From SZUA-152 sp964401355 (lineage in GTDB: Bacteria; Pseudomonadota; Gammaproteobacteria; SZUA-152), in the NCBI GenBank assembly GCA_964401355.1, contig CAYNYJ010000037.1:1-35422 (forward strand): a DNA stretch of 35,422 bases, read 5' to 3'. Position numbers and translations under genes: made by a program. The notes under the pieces are model-generated. The model was not told the DNA's origin, made no database searches, and was given only the letters and a program-made list of their open reading frames with translations. Shown piece after piece: positions 15,839 through 24,590 of this stretch. How positions within the stretch are numbered: position 1 is the stretch's first letter; each line of letters opens with the position of its first letter.

Positions 15839-16327
15839 ATGAGAAAAGGTGAGAAAGGTATTTTGTTTGGCATTGTTGCCTTTTCTGTGATTGCAATGTC
15901 CGTCAAAGCTTGGATGGTATCCCAAGAAACAGAGGTAGATCTCGGTATTCCATTTTATAGTACTTCTTCGGATGAATTTTCGGCCAAAGCATCCGTCCTA
16001 TATCGAAAATACGACTGTCGTGATTGTCATATGTTATGGGGGTTACGTAATATCATGCAGGCAGTTCCGGCGCCTTCTTTAGATGGTATGGGTTCTTTGC
16101 GTGATGAAGAATGGTTGTATAATTATTTTTCAGCAAAAGATCCACAGTCTATTGTCCCTTCGCGATTAAAGCTTCGTTTCCAGATGCCATCTTTTGCCGC
16201 AATTCCAGAAGTTGATCGTAGAATTCTTGCTCAATATATTGCCAGTTTAAAAGTGGAAGATTGGTATTTGGAAGAAACCAAAAAAATGGCCTATGAGAAA
16301 CTGACGGGGAAGGATTACCCGCCATGA
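15839..16327 (+). CDS. Membrane-anchored monoheme cytochrome c
   Basis: A 162-residue protein with an N-terminal anchor (about 8-26) and heme site C60-RDC-H64, followed by a LDGMGSLRDEEW segment and FQMPSF, whose Met is a likely sixth ligand. Paralogous to the cytochrome at 8520 but without the Gln/Glu-rich tail. It overlaps the next gene by four bases (ATGA), which implies translational coupling. Likely an electron carrier or subunit for the oxidase. Confidence 0.85.
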   Translation: MRKGEKGILFGIVAFSVIAMSVKAWMVSQETEVDLGIPFYSTSSDEFSAKASVLYRKYDCRDCHMLWGLRNIMQAVPAPSLDGMGSLRDEEWLYNYFSAKDPQSIVPSRLKLRFQMPSFAAIPEVDRRILAQYIASLKVEDWYLEETKKMAYEKLTGKDYPP

Positions 16328-16863
16328 TGTTTCGGGTGCGTTGGATCCCTTTTTGGATCGCGATGCTGGTTGGTTGCCTGGTTAACGTTTTGGGTGATTG
16401 GGCGCTTGGCATTCGTATTGAGTTATTTTGGGGTTTGGACACTTTTAATTTTCGCTGGTTTTTGCAGTTATTTGTTTTGCCAGTATTGGTGGGTTTGTCC
16501 GTATCGTACGTTTATGGACTGGGTGGAAAATGGATTGCTATTTTTCCGCCACTAGTGGTGCGCTACGCTGCTTATTATCAAACGGTTGAATATATTGGTG
16601 TGCCTGAAGGTGCAGCCTTGATGCCGTTAGGCTGGTGGGGTTTTTTCGTGATATTGGCGATGGAAGCGTCGATGATTGGTGGCGTGTTTGGTGAAATAAT
16701 GAATAAGCGTGTTTATGGTTGGAAGAAGGCTCCACATGTATCGGATTTGGGCCCTACTGCTGATTTTGAGCATGATGTGAAACCTGAAGTTGGTACTGAT
16801 GTAAATAAAAATGACATGGCCAGTCCGGTAAAATCAGATAAAAATGCCGATTCTGGAGTTTAG
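16324..16863 (+). CDS. Integral membrane protein, unknown
   Basis: A 179-residue protein with about four hydrophobic segments (about 8-25, 42-64, 67-82, 100-122) and a polar Asp/Lys-rich C-terminal tail from about residue 130. It is translationally coupled to the preceding cytochrome (ATGA overlap) and ends 2 bases before the SUMF1-like gene. Family not recognised. Tight coupling to a cytochrome and to the SUMF1-like protein suggests an accessory membrane subunit. Confidence 0.75.
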   Translation: MMFRVRWIPFWIAMLVGCLVNVLGDWALGIRIELFWGLDTFNFRWFLQLFVLPVLVGLSVSYVYGLGGKWIAIFPPLVVRYAAYYQTVEYIGVPEGAALMPLGWWGFFVILAMEASMIGGVFGEIMNKRVYGWKKAPHVSDLGPTADFEHDVKPEVGTDVNKNDMASPVKSDKNADSGV

Positions 16864-16865
16864 AA

Positions 16866-17969
16866 ATGACGACATTACACAAGGAAAAGAAGTTTCTGCG
16901 CAATAAGTTTCAGGCGAACATCAGTACCGCTGAGTTAGAGAAACGTAAACGTTATCTTTCCGCAACGATTATTACCTGTATTGCGGCAGCGATGGTGTTT
17001 GGTGCAATGCATGTGGTGAAGCTGGGAGCCAATCGTATGTCGGATATGCGAGAGCGCGCGACCTATGACTTAGCTGATATGAAAAATCGCTTGCGTGCAG
17101 CGGGTGAAGATATTGAACGACATCGTATTCACGAGTCCCAAAAGCAGGCGAATATCACCTATGCGTGGAATGAGCTGGAGGCGTTACTGACGGCTGTTCA
17201 GTGGCAAGATCTCACGTCTGTAGTCACAATTCCCGCGGGACCATTTCTGATGGGAACAAATTCGGCACGGTCTGATAAATACAATCAGCCACAGTTCGAA
17301 GTGCTTATGCCTGAATATCAAATTGATAAATATCCCGTTACTCAAGCGGAATTTGCGCGATTTGTGGTGACTACGAAACATCGTCCGCCCTTGGACTGGG
17401 TCGATGGCACTATTCCTACTAGTGAATTGTTATATCCGGTTACCATGGTGACGTGGTATGACGCCAGGGATTACTGTGTATGGGAAGGTAAACGCTTACC
17501 CACCGAAGCTGAATGGGAAAAGGCGGCGCGTGGTACGGATGGGCGTCGTTGGCCCTGGGGTAACGCGATGGATGCGGATAAATTAAATACCTATTATCAC
17601 GTCGGTTCCAGTACCGAAGTGATGACGTATAAAAACGGAGTTAGTCCGTACGGTGTATTTGATATGGCAGGTAATGTGAGTGAATGGACGAACAGTGATT
17701 TTCGTCCTTATGAAGGCTCTGATGCTACGGCTGACGTATTTCAACCCAAAAAGATGCAAGCCCTTAGTGGGGCTGACCGCGGCATGAAAGTGGCGGATTT
17801 AGTCGTGGTGGATGGCGTTTATAAGGTGCGACGCGGTGGTTCGTGGAAAAGTGATCCATTTTCGACCTCGTCCTACCACCGTAACTTCTCATTTCCTTAT
17901 TATGCTTCGGACTTTTTTGGGTTCCGCTGTGCGAATGATGCGCAGCTGCCAGCTTCTCCTCAATCCTAA
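16866..17969 (+). CDS. Membrane-anchored SUMF1/FGE-fold protein without catalytic Cys
   Basis: A 367-residue protein: TM anchor about 31-51, coiled coil about 55-95, then a periplasmic formylglycine-generating-enzyme/EgtB-type fold from about 118 to 357. Family motifs are clear: IPAGPFLMG, RLPTEAEWEKAARG (210-223), GNVSEWT (269-275), RRGGSW (322-327) and GFRCA (352-356). The copper-binding Cys pair of true FGE is absent: the stretch after RRGGSW reads KSDPFSTSSYHRNF with no Cys. It is therefore probably a structural or ligand-binding member. Its place inside an oxidase operon suggests a periplasmic assembly or docking part. Confidence 0.88.
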   Translation: MTTLHKEKKFLRNKFQANISTAELEKRKRYLSATIITCIAAAMVFGAMHVVKLGANRMSDMRERATYDLADMKNRLRAAGEDIERHRIHESQKQANITYAWNELEALLTAVQWQDLTSVVTIPAGPFLMGTNSARSDKYNQPQFEVLMPEYQIDKYPVTQAEFARFVVTTKHRPPLDWVDGTIPTSELLYPVTMVTWYDARDYCVWEGKRLPTEAEWEKAARGTDGRRWPWGNAMDADKLNTYYHVGSSTEVMTYKNGVSPYGVFDMAGNVSEWTNSDFRPYEGSDATADVFQPKKMQALSGADRGMKVADLVVVDGVYKVRRGGSWKSDPFSTSSYHRNFSFPYYASDFFGFRCANDAQLPASPQS

Positions 17970-17973
17970 TTAA

Positions 17974-18213
17974 ATGAGTATAGCTATGAGTAAATTACTG
18001 ATTCGTTTTCCATTGCTGATGCTGTTAATGATGATGGCATCCTCCGCCTACGCCGTGGATAGTTATCGATATGCTCGTGTGACGATTGAAACACCTTGGG
18101 CAATATTTATATTTTTAATGCTTATTATTCTCTTTCCGTTTGTTCTCATGGCAGTGTTGTATTGGTATTTTGCGGGAAAGAATCCGGATACGAAAAGTAA
18201 TGAATACGAATAA
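17974..18213 (+). CDS. 79-residue membrane protein
   Basis: Two hydrophobic segments: residues about 8-27, signal-like and ending SSAYAVD, and about 42-68. If the first is cleaved, the mature protein is a single-helix peptide of about 50 residues. The start could be ATG 17974 or 17986, four codons downstream. It overlaps the next gene by 14 bases. Not recognised. Confidence 0.6.
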   Translation: MSIAMSKLLIRFPLLMLLMMMASSAYAVDSYRYARVTIETPWAIFIFLMLIILFPFVLMAVLYWYFAGKNPDTKSNEYE

Positions 18214-18598
18214 TTTTTGGGCGAAGTTGGCGTTACTGATCGTATTGGTTTTTAGTTTTCCGGTGGTCTACGGGGCTGTGGAGTCGCAGGAGAGTGAGCC
18301 AACGGCGCAACAACAAAAAGACGAGGAACAGGATAGCGCCAGTGTGATTTTGTCCTTTGCAACCGATCAATCAGCAAAAAGCGAACTGGTCGCTATTGAA
18401 GACGAGACCAAGCACTTGGTGATGTTTATCATGGGTGTGCCTTTGTTAATTTTGTTGCTTGTGACCGTGGGTCTGGGTGTGGCTATGGGCATCTATGGCA
18501 AGCAAGTGTTCGTGCCGCATATGGTGTGTGCTGGGTTGAGCCTTAGTCTGGCGATGGGACATGCCGTCGTCGGTATCGTTTGGTTTTACCCTTTTTAA
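18200..18598 (+). CDS. Secreted/anchored two-helix membrane protein
   Basis: A 132-residue protein with a signal-like segment (1-25, ending VVYGA), a Gln/Glu-rich spacer (about 28-70) and two C-terminal helices (about 74-95 and 104-125) ending WFYPF. ATG 18200 overlaps the preceding gene by 14 bases. The His-containing AMGHAVVGIV helix recalls the C-terminal helix of the 15186 product, but the link is weak. Function unknown. Confidence 0.65.
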   Translation: MNTNNFWAKLALLIVLVFSFPVVYGAVESQESEPTAQQQKDEEQDSASVILSFATDQSAKSELVAIEDETKHLVMFIMGVPLLILLLVTVGLGVAMGIYGKQVFVPHMVCAGLSLSLAMGHAVVGIVWFYPF

Positions 18599-18727
18599 GC
18601 ATTCTTACGGATGATTGGTATAAAAAAATAACAGTATACGTTCAACCTTAAAGACTCGCTTTGAGTGATTGCTTTTATTCTTAGAGCGAGATATTCCCGC
18701 ATTCATTAATTTACGGCCGCGCTACTC

Positions 18728-21385
18728 ATGCAACAGGTTTTGGTGACACGTCGGCTGGGTTTCTTCCTCATTTCCTTGTACCTTATTTCCGGTGCGGCGA
18801 GCCTGAGTTACGAAATACTCTGGGTTCGCATGTTGTCGCTGCAATTTGGAGTTAGCATCTTTGGTGTGGTTGCCACGGTTGCCGCGTATATGGCGGGCCT
18901 GGGTTTGGGCAGTTTTTTGGGGATGCGCTGGAGTCGCATGACCCGCCGTCCCTTGCGTCTGTTTGCATTATTAGAATTTTCCGTCGCCATTACGGCATTG
19001 TTAATCCCCCTATTGTTTCAATTTCTGGATAGCCAGCTTGCCAGTTTGGCGGGCAGTCTGGATTATTCGAACTGGCTGGCTTTGCAAATCGTTGTGGTCA
19101 TCTTGGTATTGATGGTACCTGCTCTGGCAATGGGCGCTGGTTTTCCATTGATTTTGAGAGCCGTACAAAATACGCGTATTACGCTGGGTGGTATTTACGG
19201 CATTAATGCTTTGGGTGGTGCATTGGGTGCCTTGTTACCGCTATGGTTGTTGCCCAACATGGGCTGGTTGTCGTCGTTGCGGGCGGTTGCGGTGTTGGGC
19301 TGTGTGGTTGGGGGTGTAGCGTTGTGGTTGTCCTGGCGCTTTGAATCGGGGAAGCGGGTGTTACCCCCCCAACCCGTATTACAACGGCCTGCGACAAAAT
19401 GGTTGTTGATCTACGCGGGTATTGGTGCAGGTGCGCTGATGTTGCAAATTGGTTGGGCGCGGCTGTTTGGGATGGTTATGTTGCGTACCGAGTACGTGCT
19501 GGCGATTATTCTTGCGGTATTTCTGCTGGGTATAGGTCTGGGCAGCCTGTTGGCCCGCTACCTGGGCCAGCGGTTCTGGTTCACGGTTTTACCCATTGTT
19601 GCCAGTGGTTTTGCGATTCTCAGTTTGTGGTTGTTACCGATACTCTCGGCCTGGGTAGAACAGGAGCAGTTTACCTCTTTGTCATCGGCTTTATGGTTGC
19701 AAGGTGGCATGTTGGTGATTTTAACCTTGCCAGTGACTCTGATGTTGGGAGCGTGGTTACCACTGCTGGCGATGCGTTTGGGGGATCGTTTTCACAGCGG
19801 TGTGTGGCTGTATGGGGCCAATTCTCTGGGAGCGGCAGTCGGGACGATGATGGCTGGGTTCGTGTTGATTCCCACTATCGGTAGCAGCGCAACCATTGTT
19901 GCGGGTGCGGCGTTGTTGCTGATATTGGGTTTGAGCATGGCGCAGGCTTGGCGATTGCGTCCGGTGTGGGGCAGCGTGGTATTGCTGGTCTTGGCAGCCT
20001 TGCCGGTACTGGAAATGCCCACGGTTGCCGCGTTGATGCCACAGGCCTATGGGGATGCGCGTCTGCTCAGGTTAAATGAGGATGCCATTTCCATTACCCA
20101 TGTGGTGGAGCGTCCCAATGGCCAACGATTGCTGTTAGCAGATATGCGGCGCATGGACGCTTCATCGGATCCCACCGCCGTCGTGGTACAAATGAATCAG
20201 GTGCGTCTGCCCTTATTGTTGCACCCGCAGCCCCGTACTGTATTGTTTTTGGGACTGGGCACGGGGATTTCTGCCTCGGCGGCTTTGGCCTATCCCGAAC
20301 TGGACCGCACCGCAGTCGAATTATCATCCGGTGCAATTAGTGCCGCACGCAATGAATTCAGTCTGGTGAACGGTGGGGTGATGGAACAAATGCGCATCGT
20401 GCAGGATGATGCGCGGCGTTTTCTACAAAGTGACCGTGGCCATTTTGATGTGATCGTTGGCGATCTTTTTCATCCCGACTTGGTGGGGCGTGGTGCACTG
20501 TTATCACGCCAGCAATTTCAACGAGCGCGAGAACATCTTTCGCCAGGGGGGGTATTTGTACAATGGTTGGCGCTCAACCAGTTTGATGTGAACAATTTAC
20601 AAGTGGTGTTGAACACCTTCAAACAGGCCTTTCCCGATGCGGTGATTTTTGTCGACGCCTTTCGGCTAGCCATGGTGGGGGTGCGTGATGGCGAGGTGAG
20701 CAGTGAGCGAATGTTTGCCAATCTGCAACGGCTCTCATCGATGCAAATTGCTGCCGTGACGGGTGGCGAAGGCCCCTGGACCTGGTTGGGTCGTTATTGG
20801 GGCACGATTCCAGAATTGGAGACCCCCATTCAGGACGAATGGGAGCCGGTGATCGAATATCAGCTGCCGGGGATGCGTTATAAAGGAGGGCTGGATTTGT
20901 CGCAGGTCTTGTCTTGGCTATTGTCCGTACGGCCGGGGCTTGTCCAGGCAGCTCAACAACTCAACATGGCCGATTATGATTTCCCCCAATTTGAGCCGGC
21001 CTATGCCGCAACCGAATTGATTCACCGCAGCTGGCTGGCGCTGTTGCAAGGACGGGATGCGGAAGGACAGGGTTTATTGCCGTTAGCCTATCAAGCCAAC
21101 CCTGAAAATCGTTGGGTGGGTTTTGCACTGGCAGATGCCGTGTTGGCGGATCGTGCCGCCGCAGAGGCGCGAGGCCTGAGTGAGCAACAGTTGTTGGAAT
21201 CGGTATTGGGTATTCGTCCCGATCACGTCGAGGCCCTGCGGCGTTTATGGCAGTTGGCAGAAGCCGTGGGTGACACGGACAGGGCGAGTCAATATCGGCA
21301 GCGTTTGGCCGTGTTGAGTCCCTTGGATGCGGAACTGCGTAATACCGGGGCATCCCCTATTAAAACCAGGGTAAAGTCAGAGTGA
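18728..21385 (+). CDS. Fused membrane transporter-like / spermidine-synthase-like protein
   Basis: An 885-residue protein. Residues about 1-430 form ten or more TM helices in the pattern of MFS-like polyamine-synthase fusions. A Rossmann methyltransferase/spermidine-synthase domain follows, with FLGLGTGIS near 506 and a VGDLFHPD motif near 578, where classical aminopropyltransferases carry their acidic catalytic motif. The C-terminal 110 residues are helical and TPR-like. Proteins of this design are common, mostly of unknown substrate. It sits between the oxidase genes and ccoG in the same direction, after a 129-base gap, so it may have its own promoter. Confidence 0.85.
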   Translation: MQQVLVTRRLGFFLISLYLISGAASLSYEILWVRMLSLQFGVSIFGVVATVAAYMAGLGLGSFLGMRWSRMTRRPLRLFALLEFSVAITALLIPLLFQFLDSQLASLAGSLDYSNWLALQIVVVILVLMVPALAMGAGFPLILRAVQNTRITLGGIYGINALGGALGALLPLWLLPNMGWLSSLRAVAVLGCVVGGVALWLSWRFESGKRVLPPQPVLQRPATKWLLIYAGIGAGALMLQIGWARLFGMVMLRTEYVLAIILAVFLLGIGLGSLLARYLGQRFWFTVLPIVASGFAILSLWLLPILSAWVEQEQFTSLSSALWLQGGMLVILTLPVTLMLGAWLPLLAMRLGDRFHSGVWLYGANSLGAAVGTMMAGFVLIPTIGSSATIVAGAALLLILGLSMAQAWRLRPVWGSVVLLVLAALPVLEMPTVAALMPQAYGDARLLRLNEDAISITHVVERPNGQRLLLADMRRMDASSDPTAVVVQMNQVRLPLLLHPQPRTVLFLGLGTGISASAALAYPELDRTAVELSSGAISAARNEFSLVNGGVMEQMRIVQDDARRFLQSDRGHFDVIVGDLFHPDLVGRGALLSRQQFQRAREHLSPGGVFVQWLALNQFDVNNLQVVLNTFKQAFPDAVIFVDAFRLAMVGVRDGEVSSERMFANLQRLSSMQIAAVTGGEGPWTWLGRYWGTIPELETPIQDEWEPVIEYQLPGMRYKGGLDLSQVLSWLLSVRPGLVQAAQQLNMADYDFPQFEPAYAATELIHRSWLALLQGRDAEGQGLLPLAYQANPENRWVGFALADAVLADRAAAEARGLSEQQLLESVLGIRPDHVEALRRLWQLAEAVGDTDRASQYRQRLAVLSPLDAELRNTGASPIKTRVKSE

Positions 21386-21469
21386 AATACTCAGAATAGC
21401 GAGATCTGCCAGTGTCTGGTCGCGGCGGACGTGTGAAAGATGGTGCCTAATAATGGTAGAATGCTGCGC

Positions 21470-22786
21470 ATGAGCAGTAACGATTCCCTGAGTCAAATCC
21501 CGATTACCGTTGAGGTTGTACAGCCAAGTATGCCATTTCACTGGCGTCGTCGGTTGACGCAATTTCTGTTTATTGCGATCGCAATTATTGTTCCCGTGAG
21601 CGGCCTGTTGCGCATTGATTTGGTCACCGGTGCCTTTGTGGTTTTGGATTATCAAATCTGGTGGGCTGATTTCTTTTTGATCTTTGGTTTGTGGTTGCTG
21701 TTGGCAAGTTGCATGGTGATGTTGTATTCCACCATTGGCACGGCTTTTTGTGGCTGGGCCTGTCCGCAAAATACCTTGTCTGAAATTGCTAACGAATGGA
21801 CTTATCGGCTGTTGGGTAAACGTGCCGACATGAGCGTGTCCGGAGAAAAAATGAAAGTTGCACCCAGCAAGGATCGCTGGCTGAACTGGTTGCTGTTAGG
21901 CTCGATTTTAGTGGCAATGTCGATGGCGCTGTCCTTGATTCCCCTGTTCTATTTTTATCCGCCGGATGTGATTTGGTCTTTTATGACCTTCCGGGATGAT
22001 GATCGCCTAGCGGATTCATTGCATTATATTTATTTCATTTGTGTGTTAGTGATGCTGGTTGATGTAAGTTTTATTCGGCATTTCTGGTGTCGTTTTATGT
22101 GTGTTTATCGGGTTTGGCAACACGGCTTTAAAACCCATCAAACCTTAAGTCTAGCCTATGATGAAACACGTGAGGATCAGTGCGAAAAATGCAATTTTTG
22201 CAGTACCGTATGTTTCATTGGGCTGGATCCAACCAATACCGATATGTATGACAGTTGCATTAATTGCGGTGAATGCGTCGATGCGTGCAATACCTTACAG
22301 GCGAAAAAAGGTGAAGTAGGTTTGTTGAGTTTTGCCAGGGGCTCCGATAAAAAAGAGAAAAAACAACGCAATCTGGCGCTTATGTCAGAGCGTATGCGCT
22401 GGACCCTGCCATTTGGCGCTTTGGGTTTGGGGATGTTTATTTGGGGGATAGTGTCGTACGAGGGATATCATTTGTCGGTTTATCGCGCCGACCTGCAATA
22501 TGCCACGGTGATTCGTGATTACCGCATTGCGATTTCAAATAAACTGTATCGTGATACAGAAGTGACGGTTCGCATTGAAGGCCTTTCAGAAGAAAGTTAC
22601 ACCTTGTCTGATAATGTGGCGCGGTTTGATAGTGCCGGACGTGTTGATTTGAATTTGCATATGGAATCTAATATTGTGCCAGGCTTGCATACTTTTCTGG
22701 TGCATGTTGAGTCAACAGATGGCTGGAACGCAGTCTATCGTGCGCAGCACTTTGTGGGTAAAGAATCCTTAACCTCTTATCAATAA
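21470..22786 (+). CDS. ccoG: CcoG-type cbb3 oxidase accessory iron-sulfur protein
   Basis: A 438-residue membrane protein from ATG 21470; ATG 21461 or 21440 are alternatives and the ribosome site does not decide. Several TM helices, C94-GWAC98-PQ near the N-terminal third and C207-RFMC211, then two [4Fe-4S] motifs: C238-C241-C244-C248 and C263-C266-C269-C273. An Ig-like C-terminal domain follows (about 340-430). This matches CcoG/FixG/RdxA, which reduces copper for cbb3 assembly. The first cluster lacks the final Pro of classic ferredoxin (CFIG). Its presence beside the divergent oxidase supports a functional oxidase maturation set. Confidence 0.9.
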   Translation: MSSNDSLSQIPITVEVVQPSMPFHWRRRLTQFLFIAIAIIVPVSGLLRIDLVTGAFVVLDYQIWWADFFLIFGLWLLLASCMVMLYSTIGTAFCGWACPQNTLSEIANEWTYRLLGKRADMSVSGEKMKVAPSKDRWLNWLLLGSILVAMSMALSLIPLFYFYPPDVIWSFMTFRDDDRLADSLHYIYFICVLVMLVDVSFIRHFWCRFMCVYRVWQHGFKTHQTLSLAYDETREDQCEKCNFCSTVCFIGLDPTNTDMYDSCINCGECVDACNTLQAKKGEVGLLSFARGSDKKEKKQRNLALMSERMRWTLPFGALGLGMFIWGIVSYEGYHLSVYRADLQYATVIRDYRIAISNKLYRDTEVTVRIEGLSEESYTLSDNVARFDSAGRVDLNLHMESNIVPGLHTFLVHVESTDGWNAVYRAQHFVGKESLTSYQ

Positions 22787-22804
22787 ATAGGAGGAGAGTT
22801 ATTT

Positions 22805-23299
22805 ATGAATACGGAAAGAAAAAATATCGAAAGTCAGTCTGTGGATGAAAAGATAGAGCCGATGGAGTCTCTCGCGGATACAAAGTGGGGAGAGCTTCCA
22901 GAGGACAACTTTGGTTATGCCTCTGATGAAGAACGCCGTTCTAAACGAGGGCTGGAAGACTGGGAAATGATTGATGCCATCCCTGATTCACAGTTGCCCG
23001 TGCCGCGTTGGTTTATTGGTATTATTGTTGCGGTGCTACTGGTGGCGGTGGGTTTGAGTTTTCCTTTTTGGGGGGATCGCCCGGGCTATGAGCGTGAATG
23101 GATAAATTGGGGCTTCGGTGCAGCTTTGTTGTACCTTGCCGTGTTTGGTCCCTTTGTTTATTTTATGGTTAATTTTTACGGCTCGAAAGTTGCGGGCCGG
23201 TTGGATAATGACAAATTGAGTGATAAACAAAATGAATTGGAAATTTCTAAACAAGATGCAGCAATGCCCCGTGAAACCGATGTTAAAGCACGCAAGTAG
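22805..23299 (+). CDS. Heme-less CcoP-N-like membrane protein 2
   Basis: A 164-residue protein with a polar N-terminal 65 residues, two TM helices (about 69-87 and 102-124) and a polar tail. The segment DSQLPVPRWF followed by a helix ending PFWGDRP resembles both CcoP N-termini and residues about 38-66 of the 14159 product (LPAP to PLWGQRP). No CxxCH. GGAGGAG is ahead of ATG 22805. It may be an oxidase structural subunit or an assembly partner of CcoG. Confidence 0.65.
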   Translation: MNTERKNIESQSVDEKIEPMESLADTKWGELPEDNFGYASDEERRSKRGLEDWEMIDAIPDSQLPVPRWFIGIIVAVLLVAVGLSFPFWGDRPGYEREWINWGFGAALLYLAVFGPFVYFMVNFYGSKVAGRLDNDKLSDKQNELEISKQDAAMPRETDVKARK

Positions 23300-23603
23300 G
23301 CTTTTCACGCTGAGTTTTGCAAGTGCGGTGATGCTAACCGTGGTGGCGTGTGGCGAAGAAGTCCCATCGGATCCTTCGGCTTATCCTGATGCAGGCTCTA
23401 GCGCGGCGCGTTTGTATTACGAAAAATGTGCTGATTGCCACGTTGCGCCACAGCCGACAGTGCATACTGCAAACAGGTGGCCCGGCATTGTACAACGTAT
23501 GCAAATGCGTATGCAGGCCAATGCCAGAGAGCCTCTTGATAAAAATGAATTAACCGTGATTTTAGATTATTTAGAACGTCATGCACGAGTCGATAATCAA
23601 TAA
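23280..23603 (+). CDS. Monoheme cytochrome c lipoprotein
   Basis: A 107-residue protein. ATG 23280 is chosen because it gives a clean lipoprotein signal (LTVVAC24); the open frame extends upstream to GTG 23220 over the previous gene. Heme site C50-ADC-H54. No clear Met ligand is nearby except in the MQMRMQ stretch (about 71-76). It overlaps the previous gene by 20 bases and the next by one. Probably a small periplasmic electron carrier held at a membrane. Confidence 0.8.
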   Translation: MLKHASRLFTLSFASAVMLTVVACGEEVPSDPSAYPDAGSSAARLYYEKCADCHVAPQPTVHTANRWPGIVQRMQMRMQANAREPLDKNELTVILDYLERHARVDNQ

Positions 23604-24058
23604 TGATTCAAAGAAATGTCAGATTATTTCTTGCTAAATTAAAGCCGAAATATTTTCTGGTGGTTTTATTGATGGTGATGTTACAAGCTTGTGCTGGGGA
23701 AGGCGTTGTCGTGTTAGGGCCGCAACAGTGGCAGGATCTGGAATTTCGAGTGGAAGTGCATCCTAGTCCACCCAGCGTGGGTATGACGGAGTTTATCGTC
23801 ATTGTCAGTCGTGAGGTGTATAAACCGGGTGTCGGTTTGGTGGTGGAAATTCGCGTGGGTGAAAAGACCCAATGGCGACAGGCAATTCAGGATGGGTATA
23901 CCGGGGTTTATCGTCGCGCGGCTTATGTGACTGATCCGCAGACGCAATCCTTGTTAGTGCAGGTGCGTCGAGTCAATAAGGATGGAGAGACGTTGTTGTC
24001 TTTTCCTTTGAACCAATGGGCTGTAACGCAGGCACCGCCACCGGCGCAGAAAAAATAA
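23603..24058 (+). CDS. FixH/YtkA-like lipoprotein
   Basis: A 151-residue protein starting at ATG 23603 within TAATG. N-terminal lipoprotein signal with lipobox L-Q-A-C (about residues 27-30). The domain (FRVEVHPSPPSVGMTEFIV to the QSLLVQVRR strand) looks like the Ig-like FixH/YtkA family, found next to CcoG in many genomes. FixH normally keeps a TM helix rather than a lipid anchor, so the assignment is moderate. Last plus-strand gene of the cluster; it converges with the gene ending at 24084. Confidence 0.6.
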   Translation: MIQRNVRLFLAKLKPKYFLVVLLMVMLQACAGEGVVVLGPQQWQDLEFRVEVHPSPPSVGMTEFIVIVSREVYKPGVGLVVEIRVGEKTQWRQAIQDGYTGVYRRAAYVTDPQTQSLLVQVRRVNKDGETLLSFPLNQWAVTQAPPPAQKK

Positions 24059-24083
24059 ACACGTTATGGTGGGGCATAATTGT

Positions 24084-24590
24084 CTAGCGCGTTTTCGCCG
24101 CCAGACGTTTACTGGCACGCCAGCGTCGCAGTAATAAAATGCGATCGCCGCCGCGTTCTTCATTGCACTTCGGGCAGGTGAGATAACACAGGTACATTTC
24201 TTTGGGCATACGCCCCCCATCCAGCAGTGTTTCTTGTTGCTGACGGACGCAGCTGCGCATAGTGCCAATACCACCTTCGTGTAAAAAACCGTGTAACTGA
24301 AAGTCAGTGGGCAGGCGTTTGAAATGACGTGAGGGTGATTCGCTATTTTCCAGTAAACGTATCATCGTGCCACGCAACCAGCCGGTGCGTGTTAATGCAA
24401 ATCCTGGCCAGCGCTCGGTCATTTCCAGCTGCTCGATTTCATTTTGTTGGCGTTGCTGATAAAGCTCAAATGAGAGAGGCATGTGCAGAAAGGAGGCGAT
24501 GGGTAATATATGCGCGGCGTGATGTGCGAGGTCGATATCGCGGTCGTGCCAGTCCGGGTAATCGCCCGGACAGCCGCACTCCAGCATCAT
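24084..24590 (-). CDS. Cys-rich protein of unknown function
   Basis: A 168-residue protein from ATG 24590, overlapping the stop of the gene upstream by four bases (ATGA), so it is translationally coupled to the oxidase-fragment gene. Cysteines are arranged as C5-x-C7-P near the start and C135-x3-C139-x2-C142 near the end, suggesting a metal or zinc site; an additional C114 lies between. Abundant Trp/His/Arg. No family recognised. Its coupling points to assembly of the membrane partner. Confidence 0.7.
   Translation of the reverse strand: MMLECGCPGDYPDWHDRDIDLAHHAAHILPIASFLHMPLSFELYQQRQQNEIEQLEMTERWPGFALTRTGWLRGTMIRLLENSESPSRHFKRLPTDFQLHGFLHEGGIGTMRSCVRQQQETLLDGGRMPKEMYLCYLTCPKCNEERGGDRILLLRRWRASKRLAAKTR

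Noticed and set aside
16866..17969. Active formylglycine-generating enzyme
   Set aside because: The catalytic Cys pair is missing and no sulfatase gene is in the window.
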